Of a stretch of DNA of 64,000 bases, positions 1 to 10,952 are shown piece after piece. Below the pieces are notes generated by a model. It was not told the origin of the DNA, did not search any database, and saw only the letters and a program-made list of their open reading frames with translations. This DNA is from Sporolactobacillus pectinivorans (GTDB lineage: Bacteria > Bacillota > Bacilli > Bacillales > Sporolactobacillaceae): assembly GCF_002802965.1 (NCBI RefSeq), contig NZ_NXGA01000001.1, positions 1,335,484 to 1,399,483 on the forward strand, given 5' to 3'. Both the position numbers and the translations under genes were made by a program. The first letter of the stretch is position 1. The number at the start of each line of letters is the position of its first letter.

Positions 1-1
1 G

Positions 2-721
2 GAAGGCATTACTAAATATCTGCCTTCTGTTGCCGGTTTCCTGATGGAAAAGGAACTGAAGATACTCCTTGCTTCACTTGAGAATCCGAAACATCCTTTT
101 ACAGCAATTATCGGGGGAGCTAAAGTTACCGACAAAATTGGTGTCATTGAAAACTTGCTCGACAAGGTTGATACACTAATCGTCGGTGGCGGTCTCTCCT
201 ATACTTTTGTCAAAGCTCAGGGGTACGGCATCGGCACATCGCTGCTTGATGCGGACAAGCTGGACATGGCAAAGAAATTTATGGAAACAGCCAAGGAAAA
301 AGGCGTTAAATTCCTGACGCCGATTGACACGGTTATTGCCGATAAGTTCGCAGCTGATGCCAATGTCAAGACTGTAGACATCGACAAAATGCCGGAAGGC
401 TGGCTTGGCGTCGACATCGGACCAAAGACGGTTGCTCTCTACACCGATGCCATCAAAACGTCCAAACTGGTTGTCTGGAACGGGCCGATGGGTGTATTTG
501 AAATGGACCCGTTTGCGAAGGGAACTGAAGCAGTTGCCGAAGCGCTCGCTGAAGCAACTGACGCAACAACGATTATTGGCGGCGGCGACTCTGCTGCAGC
601 TGTTGAAAAATTCCATCTTGCAGACAAAATGAGCCACATCTCTACAGGCGGCGGCGCTTCTCTTGAATTAATGGAAGGCAAGGTACTTCCTGGCGTTGCT
701 GCACTGGATGACGCTGAATAA
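2..721 (+). CDS. pgk: Phosphoglycerate kinase, C-terminal part (cut by window edge)
   Basis: Glycolytic enzyme transferring phosphate from 1,3-bisphosphoglycerate to ADP in the cytoplasm. The reading frame is open from base 2, so the 5' part lies outside the window; about 239 residues remain of a family usually near 395. Family hallmarks are visible: the [11 protein letters not shown] stretch, [11 protein letters not shown], and the C-terminal nucleotide-binding run [13 protein letters not shown] followed by [11 protein letters not shown]. It is followed by tpiA and eno on the same strand, the usual Firmicutes lower-glycolysis cluster. Identification is secure; only the start is missing. Confidence 0.97.
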   Translation, partial: EGITKYLPSVAGFLMEKELKILLASLENPKHPFTAIIGGAKVTDKIGVIENLLDKVDTLIVGGGLSYTFVKAQGYGIGTSLLDADKLDMAKKFMETAKEKGVKFLTPIDTVIADKFAADANVKTVDIDKMPEGWLGVDIGPKTVALYTDAIKTSKLVVWNGPMGVFEMDPFAKGTEAVAEALAEATDATTIIGGGDSAAAVEKFHLADKMSHISTGGGASLELMEGKVLPGVAALDDAE

Positions 722-754
722 GAGAACTAAGAAAATAATTGCAAGAAAGGATGA

Positions 755-1525
<771 letters not shown>

Positions 1526-1658
1526 ACTTTCGCATGATGCGATGATTTCGAAGACTGAAGTACGGCTACATCGTATTTTTCCCGCACCGGACCCTGCTCT
1601 TTGTCCGGACATTGGCTGGTTTCCGGCTGCGGCATTTAAAAAAATAAGACAAAAATAA

Positions 1659-2954
<1,296 letters not shown>

Positions 2955-2980
2955 ACAAAGATTCGGCTTAAGCAGTTCTG

Positions 2981-3023
2981 AAAAACGGAACGGACTCCAG
3001 AAGGGGGTCACGCTCCGTTTTTT
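2981..3023 (+). terminator. Rho-independent terminator after eno
   Basis: Inverted arms AAAACGGA (2982) and TCCGTTTT (3014) followed by a T run, 27 bases after the eno stop. It closes the glycolytic operon. Confidence 0.8.
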
Positions 3024-3122
3024 ATTGCCATTTTTTAGATTACGTGCTACTCTCAAGGTTGAAAATCACACAAGTTTATTTCAAAAATCAGCAATAGCAG
3101 TTTGCTATAAAGGGATGATCGT

Positions 3123-4013
3123 GTGATCCACTATTCAGAAGAGAATTTTATGAAAAATCAGCAATTTCCATTCTGCATCAGTGTTGAGGAACTTCAGGGC
3201 GGGGAAATTTCAGACCGGCATGACTATGACTTTTCCGAAATCATTTATGTAGCCAGCGGTAGCGGGACCTATTTGTATCGTGAAACGACTCTTCAGATCG
3301 CCAAGGGGGATGTTTTAATCATACAGCCAGGGCTTGCTCATGCCTATGGCGCACATCCGGATTCGAATCTGCGGATCTACCGCGTTATGTTCCAGCAACG
3401 TTTACTGAATCGTGAATGGCCGGCGTTAAACCACGCTGCCCCTTTCATTGACCCTATTTTTATTGATCCGTTTTTCTGTGGAAACAAACAATTAAAGTCC
3501 CATATCTCTTTAAAAACAAAAGAACAAATTGAACTGACTATACTGCTCGACCGCATGGTAAGCGAGTATTTGCAAAAATCGTGGGGTCACCACTGCATGA
3601 TCCGGATGCTTCTCGTGGAGATTTTTCTTTTTCTGGGAAGATGGTCAAAGGATGATCGAGGGCTGGATTCAGACACGGCGGGTACGAAAAAGGATGTGTT
3701 CAGTAACGTATGCGTCTTTATCAAGCAACATTACATGCAACAAATCAGCCTGGAAGAAGTCCGCAATATGTGCGGCATGAGCCAGTCTACGTTTACAATG
3801 AATTTTAAAAAGATGACGGGCTTTTCTTTTATTGACTACCGGAACAGGGTTCGTATACGGGCGGCAAAGGAGCTGCTTGAAAATACGGATCTGGCGATTA
3901 TTAACGTTTCCCAGAAAGTCGGTTTTGATGATCTCAGTAACTTTGACCGAACATTCAAGCGCTTTGAAGGTCTTTCCCCATTAAACTATAGAAAAAGTAA
4001 ATCGAGTCTTTAA
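3123..4013 (+). CDS. AraC-family transcriptional regulator with cupin sensor domain
   Basis: About 296 aa. The N-terminal half looks like an AraC-type cupin ligand domain (DFSEIIYVASGSGTYLYRE, then a VLIIQPGLAHAYGAH motif typical of sugar-sensing members). The C-terminal hundred residues carry two helix-turn-helix segments (ISLEEVRNMCGMSQSTF and DLAIINVSQKVGFDDLSNF, ending FKRFEGLSPLNYRKS). GTG 3123 is used because AAAGGGATGA precedes it; ATG 3150 is an alternative. It stands alone between terminators and neither neighbour reveals a target, so the effector is unknown; a carbohydrate is likely from the family. Confidence 0.85.
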   Translation: MIHYSEENFMKNQQFPFCISVEELQGGEISDRHDYDFSEIIYVASGSGTYLYRETTLQIAKGDVLIIQPGLAHAYGAHPDSNLRIYRVMFQQRLLNREWPALNHAAPFIDPIFIDPFFCGNKQLKSHISLKTKEQIELTILLDRMVSEYLQKSWGHHCMIRMLLVEIFLFLGRWSKDDRGLDSDTAGTKKDVFSNVCVFIKQHYMQQISLEEVRNMCGMSQSTFTMNFKKMTGFSFIDYRNRVRIRAAKELLENTDLAIINVSQKVGFDDLSNFDRTFKRFEGLSPLNYRKSKSSL

Positions 4014-4233
4014 ACCTGTATCTGTCCCACGTTTGCATTTCTTCTCTATCTTGTTAAAAAATAATTTATCATTATTCAAATTATTGCCCAATTATCCCCC
4101 TGATTTTAGCGGATATGCTGGATTGGTCGGCATATCTGCACAGCTTTTCTACGACAAAGGACTTACTATTCGATATGTAAAAACAATTTGTTATCATACT
4201 ACAATAAAAAAGTCTGGAAAGTGGGGGAGATTA

Positions 4234-5103
4234 GTGGCAAGTCCTAATGTTTTTAACACCTTTCATTTTATGGTTCTTCATTTCCCAATTGCCTTGATCG
4301 TGGTAAGCTTTCTCTGCGACTTGGTTGCTTCTTTTGTTAAAAAGTCGAAATGGAACGGCATTCTGAAAAAAGCAGGATTCATTACTCTGGTGTTCTGCGC
4401 TGTGACCGGCATCGTTACGTGTTTGGCAGGCCTTATCGCTGCGGTATCTCTGCATCTGCTTGGAACGATCGGCGCGCACGCAACAAAGGGTATTGAATTC
4501 ACGATTTATGTGACGCTTCTGGCTGTTGTGAGACTCGTATTCGCAAAAACAAAGAAAATCGATATTGGAGACAATCTTTTTTATCTGATCTTTTCTCTGG
4601 TTGGCGCGATTCTGGCTTTCACACTCTTCAAAATTTACCGTTATCCGCACTGGGGCGTTCTTCAATTCACGGTACCGTTTGTCATCACCGGTTTTTTGGC
4701 AGATATAGCTGCGCTGATCTGGAAAACGAAGAAGTGGGCTAAAAGCCTTCAGGAAATCGGCTACACTTTCCTGATTCTTGGCACAGTCACCATTATCGGA
4801 GCCGTCATCACAGGTTACATGAGAGCCGCTGAAATGCCGGCGCTGATGCAGGCGGATCCGAAAAAAAATTACTACAACCCGGCTGCACTTCATATTCATG
4901 AAATTTGGGGCGTCATTACGATGATCGCTTTCATTGTACTTAGTGTCATCCGTTCTTTCTATCACTTTAAGTTTGAAGCTACAAGCTTGGTAAAGGGCAA
5001 AACAATCTTCATTGTTGGAGCAGTTATCGGCATTGCCATCATTTCAGTTGCTTCGCATCTGGGCGGTACAGTTGCCCTGTTTCCAGGGCTGTTTGGTAAA
5101 TAA
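4234..5103 (+). CDS. DUF2231-type integral membrane protein, duplicated four-helix unit
   Basis: About 289 aa with roughly eight hydrophobic segments. The opening FHFMVLHFPIALIVVSFLCDL matches the DUF2231 family signature of a His-containing first helix followed by 'HFPIAL'. A second related unit starts near residue 145 (VLQFTVPFVITGFLADIAALIWK). Start GTG 4234 is chosen for the GGGGGAG just upstream; the frame is open further 5' but lacks a ribosome-binding site. Function is unknown; family members are suspected haem or redox membrane proteins, and its position just before the hydrogenase locus may or may not be meaningful because a terminator separates them. Confidence 0.7.
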   Translation: MASPNVFNTFHFMVLHFPIALIVVSFLCDLVASFVKKSKWNGILKKAGFITLVFCAVTGIVTCLAGLIAAVSLHLLGTIGAHATKGIEFTIYVTLLAVVRLVFAKTKKIDIGDNLFYLIFSLVGAILAFTLFKIYRYPHWGVLQFTVPFVITGFLADIAALIWKTKKWAKSLQEIGYTFLILGTVTIIGAVITGYMRAAEMPALMQADPKKNYYNPAALHIHEIWGVITMIAFIVLSVIRSFYHFKFEATSLVKGKTIFIVGAVIGIAIISVASHLGGTVALFPGLFGK

Positions 5104-5122
5104 CAGCCTGCACTGAAATAAT

Positions 5123-5154
5123 GAGGAAGTCCGAGCCCGGGCTTTCTCTTTTTT
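5123..5154 (+). terminator. Rho-independent terminator
   Basis: An 11-bp stem with two G-U pairs, GAGGAAGTCCG against CGGGCTTTCTC, four-base loop, then six T. It isolates the hydrogenase locus from the DUF2231 gene. Confidence 0.85.
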
Positions 5155-5242
5155 AATTAAGCTGTCGTACAATCTAAAACCATTTTTGTCTGATCTTTAC
5201 ATTTGAAAAACTTATATTTTAATACAAACCACGATGCATGTA

Positions 5243-5319
5243 TGTGATTAATGTCATATTCAACTTGTCTGAAAGCTATTAAAATTTAACATAAATGTGA
5301 AATTTAACTGACTTATAAT
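5243..5319 (+). promoter_or_regulatory. Candidate FNR/CRP-type site and -10 upstream of the hydrogenase operon
   Basis: TGTGA-TTAATG-TCATA at 5243-5258 matches the TGTGA-N6-TCACA half-site pattern of the CRP/FNR family with one mismatch. A TATAAT (5314-5319) lies 56 bases downstream, with no good -35, as expected for an activated promoter. An FNR-like activator would fit anaerobic hydrogenase expression, but the site is about 75 bases from the predicted start, further than the usual -41.5. Confidence 0.4.
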
Positions 5320-5396
5320 TATTCATAATTGATTGATCGGCCGTTCAATTTATCGCTTACGAGCAGAAGACAACTTATAGAGGGGAAGCGAATCAC

Positions 5397-6488
5397 TTGA
5401 AAAAGGGTGAACCGACGATTTATGAAAGCGTATTACAGCAAGGTTACTCGCGACGAACTTTTCTGAAGATTTGTGCAACATTGGCGGCAGCAATGGGGCT
5501 GGATTATTCACAAACCGGAACCGTCGCCCATGCGCTGGAAACCAAGCAAAGGATCCCGGTGATCTGGCTGCAGATGCAAGACTGTACCGGCTGCTCAGAA
5601 TCATTTATTCGTTCATCCTACCCCAAGACTGAGAGTGTCATTTTTAATATGATATCTCTTGAATATATGGAACTCCTGACTGCTGCTGCCGGTTTCCAGA
5701 CTGAGGAAGCGGAACAGAATGTTTTGAAGAAATATAAAGGAGAATACGTACTTGCAGTGGAAGGCAGCGTCCCGCAGGAAGCAGGTTACCTTACCATCGG
5801 TGGCCGGTCGGGAGAGGATCTGCTGAGGGAAGCCGCACAGAACGCCAAGGCAATCCTTGCATTTGGCACTTGCTCCTCATGGGGCGGGATTGCCAAGGCA
5901 AAACCCAACCCGACCGGGGCCCAGCCTATATCGGCTGTGTTGAATGGATTCCCGATTATACGCGTGCCTGGCTGCCCCCCTATTGCGGAGGTTATGACCG
6001 GAGTACTGGCGCAGATTGTAACTTTCGATCAACTGCCGGAAACGGACATGTTTGGCCGCCCCAAGGCTTACTATCGCCACCGCATCCATGATAAGTGCAA
6101 TCGCAGAGCTTACTTTGACGCCGGCCTGTTTGCAGAATCCTTCGATGATCCGAATCTGAAAGCCGGATACTGTCTATACAAGCTCGGGTGCAAGGGCCCG
6201 ACCACTTATAACTCGTGTGCCGAACTGCGCTGGAACGGCGGTGTCAGTTACCCGATCCAGTCCGGCAATCCGTGCATTGGCTGCTCTGAAGCCGATTTTT
6301 GGGATAACGGACCGTTCTATTCACATTTTGCCAAATTGCCATTGACACAGACGACGATCAATCCGGAGAAGTGGGGTGCTGCAATTACCGGAGCGGCACT
6401 TGTCGGTGTCGGGGCGCATGCCGGAATAACAGCTGCCGTAAAGCATCATAAAGAAAAGCAGCAGGATAAGGGTGATCAGAATGAGTAA
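5397..6488 (+). CDS. hyaA: [NiFe]-hydrogenase small subunit, Tat-exported, membrane-anchored (group 1)
   Basis: Electron-transferring subunit carrying three Fe-S clusters. Residues 18-24 are SRRTFLK, a twin-arginine export signal with a hydrophobic stretch behind it. C63 and C66 (QDCTGCSE) begin the proximal cluster set; GTCSSWGGIAKAKPNPTGA and CNRRAYFD contribute further ligands; CIGCSEADFWDNGPFY is the group 1 C-terminal signature. A final hydrophobic helix (AAITGAALVGVGAHAGITAA) would anchor it outside the membrane. Start is TTG 5397 with AGGGG 11 bases upstream. The last 8 bases overlap hyaB. The symbol follows the E. coli hyd-1 naming by similarity of layout. Confidence 0.93.
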   Translation: MKKGEPTIYESVLQQGYSRRTFLKICATLAAAMGLDYSQTGTVAHALETKQRIPVIWLQMQDCTGCSESFIRSSYPKTESVIFNMISLEYMELLTAAAGFQTEEAEQNVLKKYKGEYVLAVEGSVPQEAGYLTIGGRSGEDLLREAAQNAKAILAFGTCSSWGGIAKAKPNPTGAQPISAVLNGFPIIRVPGCPPIAEVMTGVLAQIVTFDQLPETDMFGRPKAYYRHRIHDKCNRRAYFDAGLFAESFDDPNLKAGYCLYKLGCKGPTTYNSCAELRWNGGVSYPIQSGNPCIGCSEADFWDNGPFYSHFAKLPLTQTTINPEKWGAAITGAALVGVGAHAGITAAVKHHKEKQQDKGDQNE

Positions 6489-8205
6489 GCGGGTAGTTGT
6501 CGATCCAATAACGAGAATAGAGGGGCACCTGCGTATTGAGGCAGATGTTCAGAATGGAAAAATTACCGATGCGTTCAGTTCCGGGACGGCGATCCGCGGT
6601 ATTGAGCTGGTTGTCAAGAATAGAGATCCCCGGGATGTCTGGGCTTATGCGCAGCGCATCTGTGGCGTGTGCACAACGGTTCATGCACTGGCAAGCATCC
6701 GTTCGGCGGAGGATGCACTGGGCATTCGCGTGCCGCAGAACGCGAACCTGATCCGCAACATTATGAACGCAACGATTATTCTTCATGATCATGTGGTCCA
6801 TTTTTATCATTTACATGCGTTTGACTGGGTTGATGCACTCAGCGCGTTGAAAGCGAATCCGAATGAAACAAGCAGAATTGCGCAGTCCATTTCACCGTGG
6901 CCGAATACTTCACCTGGCTATTTCAAAAGCGTCCAGCAAAAAATTCAAAAAGTTGTCGACAGTGGACAGCTCGGTGTGTTCGCCAACGGTTACTGGGGAC
7001 ATCCGGCTTATAAATTACCTCCGGAGGTCAACCTGCTTGCTGTCGCCCATTATCTTGAAGCACTGGATTGGCAAAAGGAAATCGTTAAAATTCATACGAT
7101 TTTCGGCGGAAAAAATCCTCATCCGCATTACTTAGTTGGCGGTATGGCAACACCGCTGGATATTAACATGGATAACGGTATTCATTCAGAAAAGCTGGAA
7201 CAGATTGATCAGCTGATTTCACAGGCTCACGATTTTATCAATCAGGTTTATTTGCCTGATCTTCTGGCTATCGGTTCTTACTACAAAGATTGGGGGAGTA
7301 GAGAAGTTGGCGGCGGCTTGAACAACTATCTCTGCTATGGAGATTTTTCGACAAAAGACATCCATGATACTCAGCTGTACAGGGTACCAAGAGGAATCAT
7401 TCTGGGCGGCAATATCAACGAGGTTCTGGACGTTGATCCCCGTGATTCGAACCAGGTCAGCGAACTGATTGATCATTCATGGTATACCTATGACGGCAAG
7501 GGAGCCGGCGGCCGCCACCCGTGGAAGGGCGAAACGACCATGAATTATTCAGGTCCGAAACCGCCGTTCCAGCATCTTAATATGAATGAAAAGTACAGTT
7601 GGGTCAAATCCCCGCGCTGGAAGGGCAATGCGATGGAGACAGGCCCGCTTGCCCGGATTCTTGTCGGTTATGCCGCCGATAAAGGGGACTACCGCGCTAT
7701 TGTCGACGACACATTGAAAAAACTTGGCCTTCCTGTTTCAGCGATGCATTCGGCACTTGGGCGGACGGTCGCACGTGGATTGGATGCACAGATGGTTGTC
7801 GGATGGCTTCGTGATGATTTTAACAGTCTGATGAATAACATTAAAAATGGTGATCAGACGACTTTTGATAACTCGAAATGGGAACCGAAAACATGGACCG
7901 CTCACGCATTGGGCGTCGGCACCGTCGAAGCTCCGCGAGGTGCACTCGGTCACTGGATTGAGATAAAAGATGGAAAGACGGCGAATTATCAGGCTGTTGT
8001 TCCGACGACGTGGAATGCATCCCCGCGTGATGATGCAGGAAACATCGGAGCCTATGAATCTTCGCTGAAAAATGTTCCGGTAGCCGATGTGAATAAACCG
8101 CTTGAGATTCTTCGCGTGGTTCATTCATTCGATCCGTGCCTGGCCTGCGCTGTCCATCTGACGGATCTGGAGAATCAGAAGCTGACCTCGGTTCACGTGG
8201 AATGA
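6481..8205 (+). CDS. hyaB: [NiFe]-hydrogenase large subunit
   Basis: Catalytic H2-splitting subunit, about 574 aa. The nickel-iron site cysteines are seen as RICGVC (C61, C64) near the N-terminus and DPCLAC (C553, C556) near the C-terminus. The family is matured by cleavage after the His of DPCxxCxxH, here H559, which would release a 15-residue tail. ATG 6481 (inside the hyaA end, AAGGGTGA five bases upstream) is preferred to GTG 6472. No signal peptide of its own: it should be carried across the membrane with HyaA by the Tat system. Group 1 membrane-bound respiratory type. Confidence 0.95.
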   Translation: MSKRVVVDPITRIEGHLRIEADVQNGKITDAFSSGTAIRGIELVVKNRDPRDVWAYAQRICGVCTTVHALASIRSAEDALGIRVPQNANLIRNIMNATIILHDHVVHFYHLHAFDWVDALSALKANPNETSRIAQSISPWPNTSPGYFKSVQQKIQKVVDSGQLGVFANGYWGHPAYKLPPEVNLLAVAHYLEALDWQKEIVKIHTIFGGKNPHPHYLVGGMATPLDINMDNGIHSEKLEQIDQLISQAHDFINQVYLPDLLAIGSYYKDWGSREVGGGLNNYLCYGDFSTKDIHDTQLYRVPRGIILGGNINEVLDVDPRDSNQVSELIDHSWYTYDGKGAGGRHPWKGETTMNYSGPKPPFQHLNMNEKYSWVKSPRWKGNAMETGPLARILVGYAADKGDYRAIVDDTLKKLGLPVSAMHSALGRTVARGLDAQMVVGWLRDDFNSLMNNIKNGDQTTFDNSKWEPKTWTAHALGVGTVEAPRGALGHWIEIKDGKTANYQAVVPTTWNASPRDDAGNIGAYESSLKNVPVADVNKPLEILRVVHSFDPCLACAVHLTDLENQKLTSVHVE

Positions 8206-8218
8206 AAGGGGAAAAGCA

Positions 8219-9514
8219 ATGAAAACTCTGACGGACATTCCGCCGGCCATCCGGCGGAAAATGGAGAAAGAACGACTTGAAGACAGAAAAACGGAAATGG
8301 CTGCGCAGCGTGCTGTAGATGCCCGTGATCGGAATTCAGTCTATGTCTGGGAACTGCCGATCCGCATTTTCCACTGGGTCAACGCGGGTGCAATCATGAT
8401 CCTGATGATTACCGGAATCTATATCGGCCACCCTTTTATCACACCTGCAAATAATGGTGAAGCTTACTATAATTTTCTGATGGGATGGGTCCGGGACATC
8501 CACTTTTTCACGGCGTTTATTTTTACTGCCAATCTGATTTTTCGCTGCTACTGGACATTCAGGGGCAACCATTATGCTAAATCTCAGATTTTGCAGAAGA
8601 GTTTCTGGACCGGGCTGATTGAGACAGTGAAAGGTTATCTTTTTATCCCTAATCATAAACCGCACTATATCGGGCATAACCCGCTGGCTCAATTCAGCTA
8701 TTGGCTTTTTGTCGGTGTTGGATCCGTGATCATGGTATTTACTGGTTATTACCTGCTCTTTCAGCCGCAGCCGGATACCATCTATGGCAAAGCATTTGCC
8801 TGGGTTCCTTTTGTGTTCGGCGGTTCGGATTTTACTGTGCGGTCCTGGCATCACCTTGTGGCATGGGGTTTCATGCTTTTTGTGGTCATTCATGTGTATA
8901 TGTCGATCCGTGAAGACTGGCTCAGCAAAAACGGAACGATGTCGTCGATTTTTACCGGCTATAAATTTGAACCGGCGCATCGCGCTGAAGAAAGGGCAAA
9001 TGCTGCGGTACCGGTCCGGACTATGACGGCCGCAATTGTTGACGAAGCGCGGAAGATTACGGTTCTCGGCATTGGAAATGCGCTCTATACCGATGAAGGA
9101 CTGGGCGTCCAGATTCTTCCCCGTCTTGAATCAGCGCTTAAAGGCGTTGCAGATATTGAGTTCATTGATGGAACGACTGAAGGCATGCAGCTGCTTGGGC
9201 CCGTTGAAGCCACTCAGGCACTGATCGTCATTGACGCGATTAATGCCGGTAAAGAACCCGGGACATGCATCAAGTTGGAAAAGAAACAGATTCCATCTTT
9301 CAACGGGATTAAGATGTCCGTGCACCAGATCGGTTTTCAGGAAGTGTTGTCAGCAGCGCAATTGCGTGACCGCCTTCCAGAGAAAATGGTCATGATCGGC
9401 ATACAGCCGGCATCATTAGAACTCGGTACCGAAATGAGCCCAACCGTGCAATCAGCTATACCGGGCCTGATCAAGCAAGTCAAAAAACAAATTCATGAAT
9501 GGCGTGATGACTGA
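8219..9514 (+). CDS. Fusion of hydrogenase b-type cytochrome (HyaC-like) and maturation endopeptidase (HyaD-like)
   Basis: One uninterrupted 431-aa frame. Residues about 40-255 form a four-helix cytochrome b561 domain with haem-ligand histidines (RIFHWVNAGA, DIHFFTAFIF, SWHHLVAWGF, VVIHVYMSI), which passes electrons from the hydrogenase to quinone. Residues about 280-431 form a HycI/HyaD-type peptidase: LGIGNALYTDEGLGV, VIDAINAGKEPG and SVHQIGFQEVL hold the nickel-sensing Glu, Asp and His. The enzymes are normally separate genes. An in-frame ATG at 9023 could give a separate protease, but no clear Shine-Dalgarno precedes it. Only 13 bases follow hyaB. The peptidase half would face the cytoplasm. 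Confidence 0.9.
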   Translation: MKTLTDIPPAIRRKMEKERLEDRKTEMAAQRAVDARDRNSVYVWELPIRIFHWVNAGAIMILMITGIYIGHPFITPANNGEAYYNFLMGWVRDIHFFTAFIFTANLIFRCYWTFRGNHYAKSQILQKSFWTGLIETVKGYLFIPNHKPHYIGHNPLAQFSYWLFVGVGSVIMVFTGYYLLFQPQPDTIYGKAFAWVPFVFGGSDFTVRSWHHLVAWGFMLFVVIHVYMSIREDWLSKNGTMSSIFTGYKFEPAHRAEERANAAVPVRTMTAAIVDEARKITVLGIGNALYTDEGLGVQILPRLESALKGVADIEFIDGTTEGMQLLGPVEATQALIVIDAINAGKEPGTCIKLEKKQIPSFNGIKMSVHQIGFQEVLSAAQLRDRLPEKMVMIGIQPASLELGTEMSPTVQSAIPGLIKQVKKQIHEWRDD

Positions 9515-9942
9515 TGGATCGTCGTTCTTTTATAAAAGAGCTTGCCCAGAGCCTGACAGAAACCGGAAAAGAGATTATTTATCCTTTTTTTGAAGATGAT
9601 ATCGGCAAGCTTGAGCGGGCGGCTAACATTCTGAACGGGATTAGCTGGCACCCCCTTGAGACCATCAGCTCCGGCTATCAGGAACAGTTCTGCGGAGGAG
9701 AAATCATCTGCCTTTACCTGTCGGGAAATAGTCTTACTGCATGCAGTAAGAGATGTCCCGACTGCTGTGAAACATTGCAATGGCTGGCCTATGAACAGCG
9801 GCTGGCATGCGCCGCCTGCGGACACAACTATTCTTTCCTCAATAAGGAGGGCTCACTACGGCCTGATATCTTTTCTGTAAAAAAAGAAGAGGAGTCCTGG
9901 TGGGTGGCACTCCCGGACAAGGGAGTTTCCGCGCATGCATGA
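9514..9942 (+). CDS. Small cysteine-rich protein of the hydrogenase operon (zinc-ribbon or degenerate Rieske-like)
   Basis: 142 aa, translationally coupled to the upstream gene (TGATG overlap) and overlapping hypA by 8 bases, so it belongs to the hydrogenase transcript. The centre reads RCPDCCETLQW then RLACAACGHNYSFLNKEG: two CxxC knuckles about 17 residues apart. The layout recalls a Rieske domain (C-x-H then C-x-x-H before a Gly-His-x-x-F turn) with the histidine ligands replaced by cysteine, so it could bind zinc or a rubredoxin-type iron. No family name can be given with confidence. Likely role is assembly of, or electron transfer with, the hydrogenase. Confidence 0.6.
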   Translation: MDRRSFIKELAQSLTETGKEIIYPFFEDDIGKLERAANILNGISWHPLETISSGYQEQFCGGEIICLYLSGNSLTACSKRCPDCCETLQWLAYEQRLACAACGHNYSFLNKEGSLRPDIFSVKKEEESWWVALPDKGVSAHA

Positions 9943-10288
9943 AATGGGACTGATGGAAGATGCGCTGCAAATGGTTTCTGAGGATGCGGAAAAGCGCGGC
10001 ATAGAGCGTGTTGACAAGATTTCGCTGATCGTCGGTGACCTGAGCAACGTGCTGCCGGATGCGCTGCGGTTTGCCTTTGAGGCCTTCAGACAGACGGAGG
10101 AAATCCCGCGGATCAGCACGCACACCTGTCTTGAAATCATCAAGGAGAGGGGGCTCGCCAGATGTGTGCTCTGCGGTAAAGAATATGAACCGACGGAATA
10201 TCTTGCTTTGTGTCCCGATTGCGACATGCCTTTTGGCGTGATTCAGTCCGGAGAGACGTTTAAAATTGAATCCTATGAAGGGAGCTGA
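9935..10288 (+). CDS. hypA: Hydrogenase nickel incorporation protein HypA
   Basis: 117-aa nickel-insertion accessory protein working with HypB. It begins with MHEM, whose His2 is the nickel ligand in the family, and carries the structural zinc site CVLC-x12-CPDC in the C-terminal half. Overlaps the preceding gene by 8 bases and is followed one base later by hypB. Length is typical. Confidence 0.95.
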   Translation: MHEMGLMEDALQMVSEDAEKRGIERVDKISLIVGDLSNVLPDALRFAFEAFRQTEEIPRISTHTCLEIIKERGLARCVLCGKEYEPTEYLALCPDCDMPFGVIQSGETFKIESYEGS

Positions 10289-10289
10289 G

Positions 10290-10952
10290 ATGATGAAAAT
10301 TACACTTGAAAAAGATGTGATGGAGAATAACGACCGCGCAGCCGAATTCAACCGGCAGCTGTTTCAGAAGACCGGGACGCTGGTCATTAATATCATGAGC
10401 TCGCCCGGTTCCGGAAAAACAACGATCCTTGAAAAAACGGCTGCAGCGTTGTCGGATCAGTTCAGAATTGCCGTGATCGAGGGCGACATTGCTACAGAAC
10501 GTGACGCCGACCGGGTTCGCAGGGCGGGCGTAAGGGCCGTGCAGATTGCAACCGAAGGGGAGTGCCATCTTGATCCGCGGATGATCGCCAAAGTGCTCCC
10601 GGAGATTGATCTTGATCATACCGATATCCTTTTTATAGAAAATGTAGGCAATCTCGTCTGTCCGTCCGAATTTGATCTCGGACAAAATCACCGGATCGTT
10701 GTGCTGAGTACCCCCGAAGGGAACGACAAAATTCCCAAGTATCCGCTCATGTTTCACGTCACGGAACTGGCTCTGATCAATAAGATTGATCTAATTCCTT
10801 ATGTCTCGTTTGACATGAATAAAGCGCGGGAGGATCTGCACGCGATCAACCCGTCTTCGCGGATCATGCCTGTCTCGGCGAAAAACGGCGAGGGTTTTGA
10901 TGCCTGGCTGGACTGGGTGAAGAAAGCGTACCGGGATTGTCTGAAGCAGTAA
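10290..10952 (+). CDS. hypB: Hydrogenase nickel incorporation GTPase HypB
   Basis: GTP-dependent nickel donor to the large subunit. The P-loop SSPGSGKTTILEK is near residue 35-47, followed by VIEGDIATERDADRVR, FIENVGNLVCP (Walker B region with the metal cysteine) and NKIDL base recognition. The N-terminus is short: it lacks both the His-rich nickel-storage tract and the CxxCGC motif of E. coli HypB. Start ATG 10290 has GAAGGGA about seven bases upstream; an earlier in-frame TTG at 10266 is unnecessary. Confidence 0.94.
   Translation: MMKITLEKDVMENNDRAAEFNRQLFQKTGTLVINIMSSPGSGKTTILEKTAAALSDQFRIAVIEGDIATERDADRVRRAGVRAVQIATEGECHLDPRMIAKVLPEIDLDHTDILFIENVGNLVCPSEFDLGQNHRIVVLSTPEGNDKIPKYPLMFHVTELALINKIDLIPYVSFDMNKAREDLHAINPSSRIMPVSAKNGEGFDAWLDWVKKAYRDCLKQ

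Noticed and set aside
176..637. Long minus-strand frames opposite pgk, tpiA, rnr and the hydrogenase genes
   Set aside because: They are antisense shadows of well-identified genes with G+C-biased third positions; none has its own ribosome-binding site or family match.
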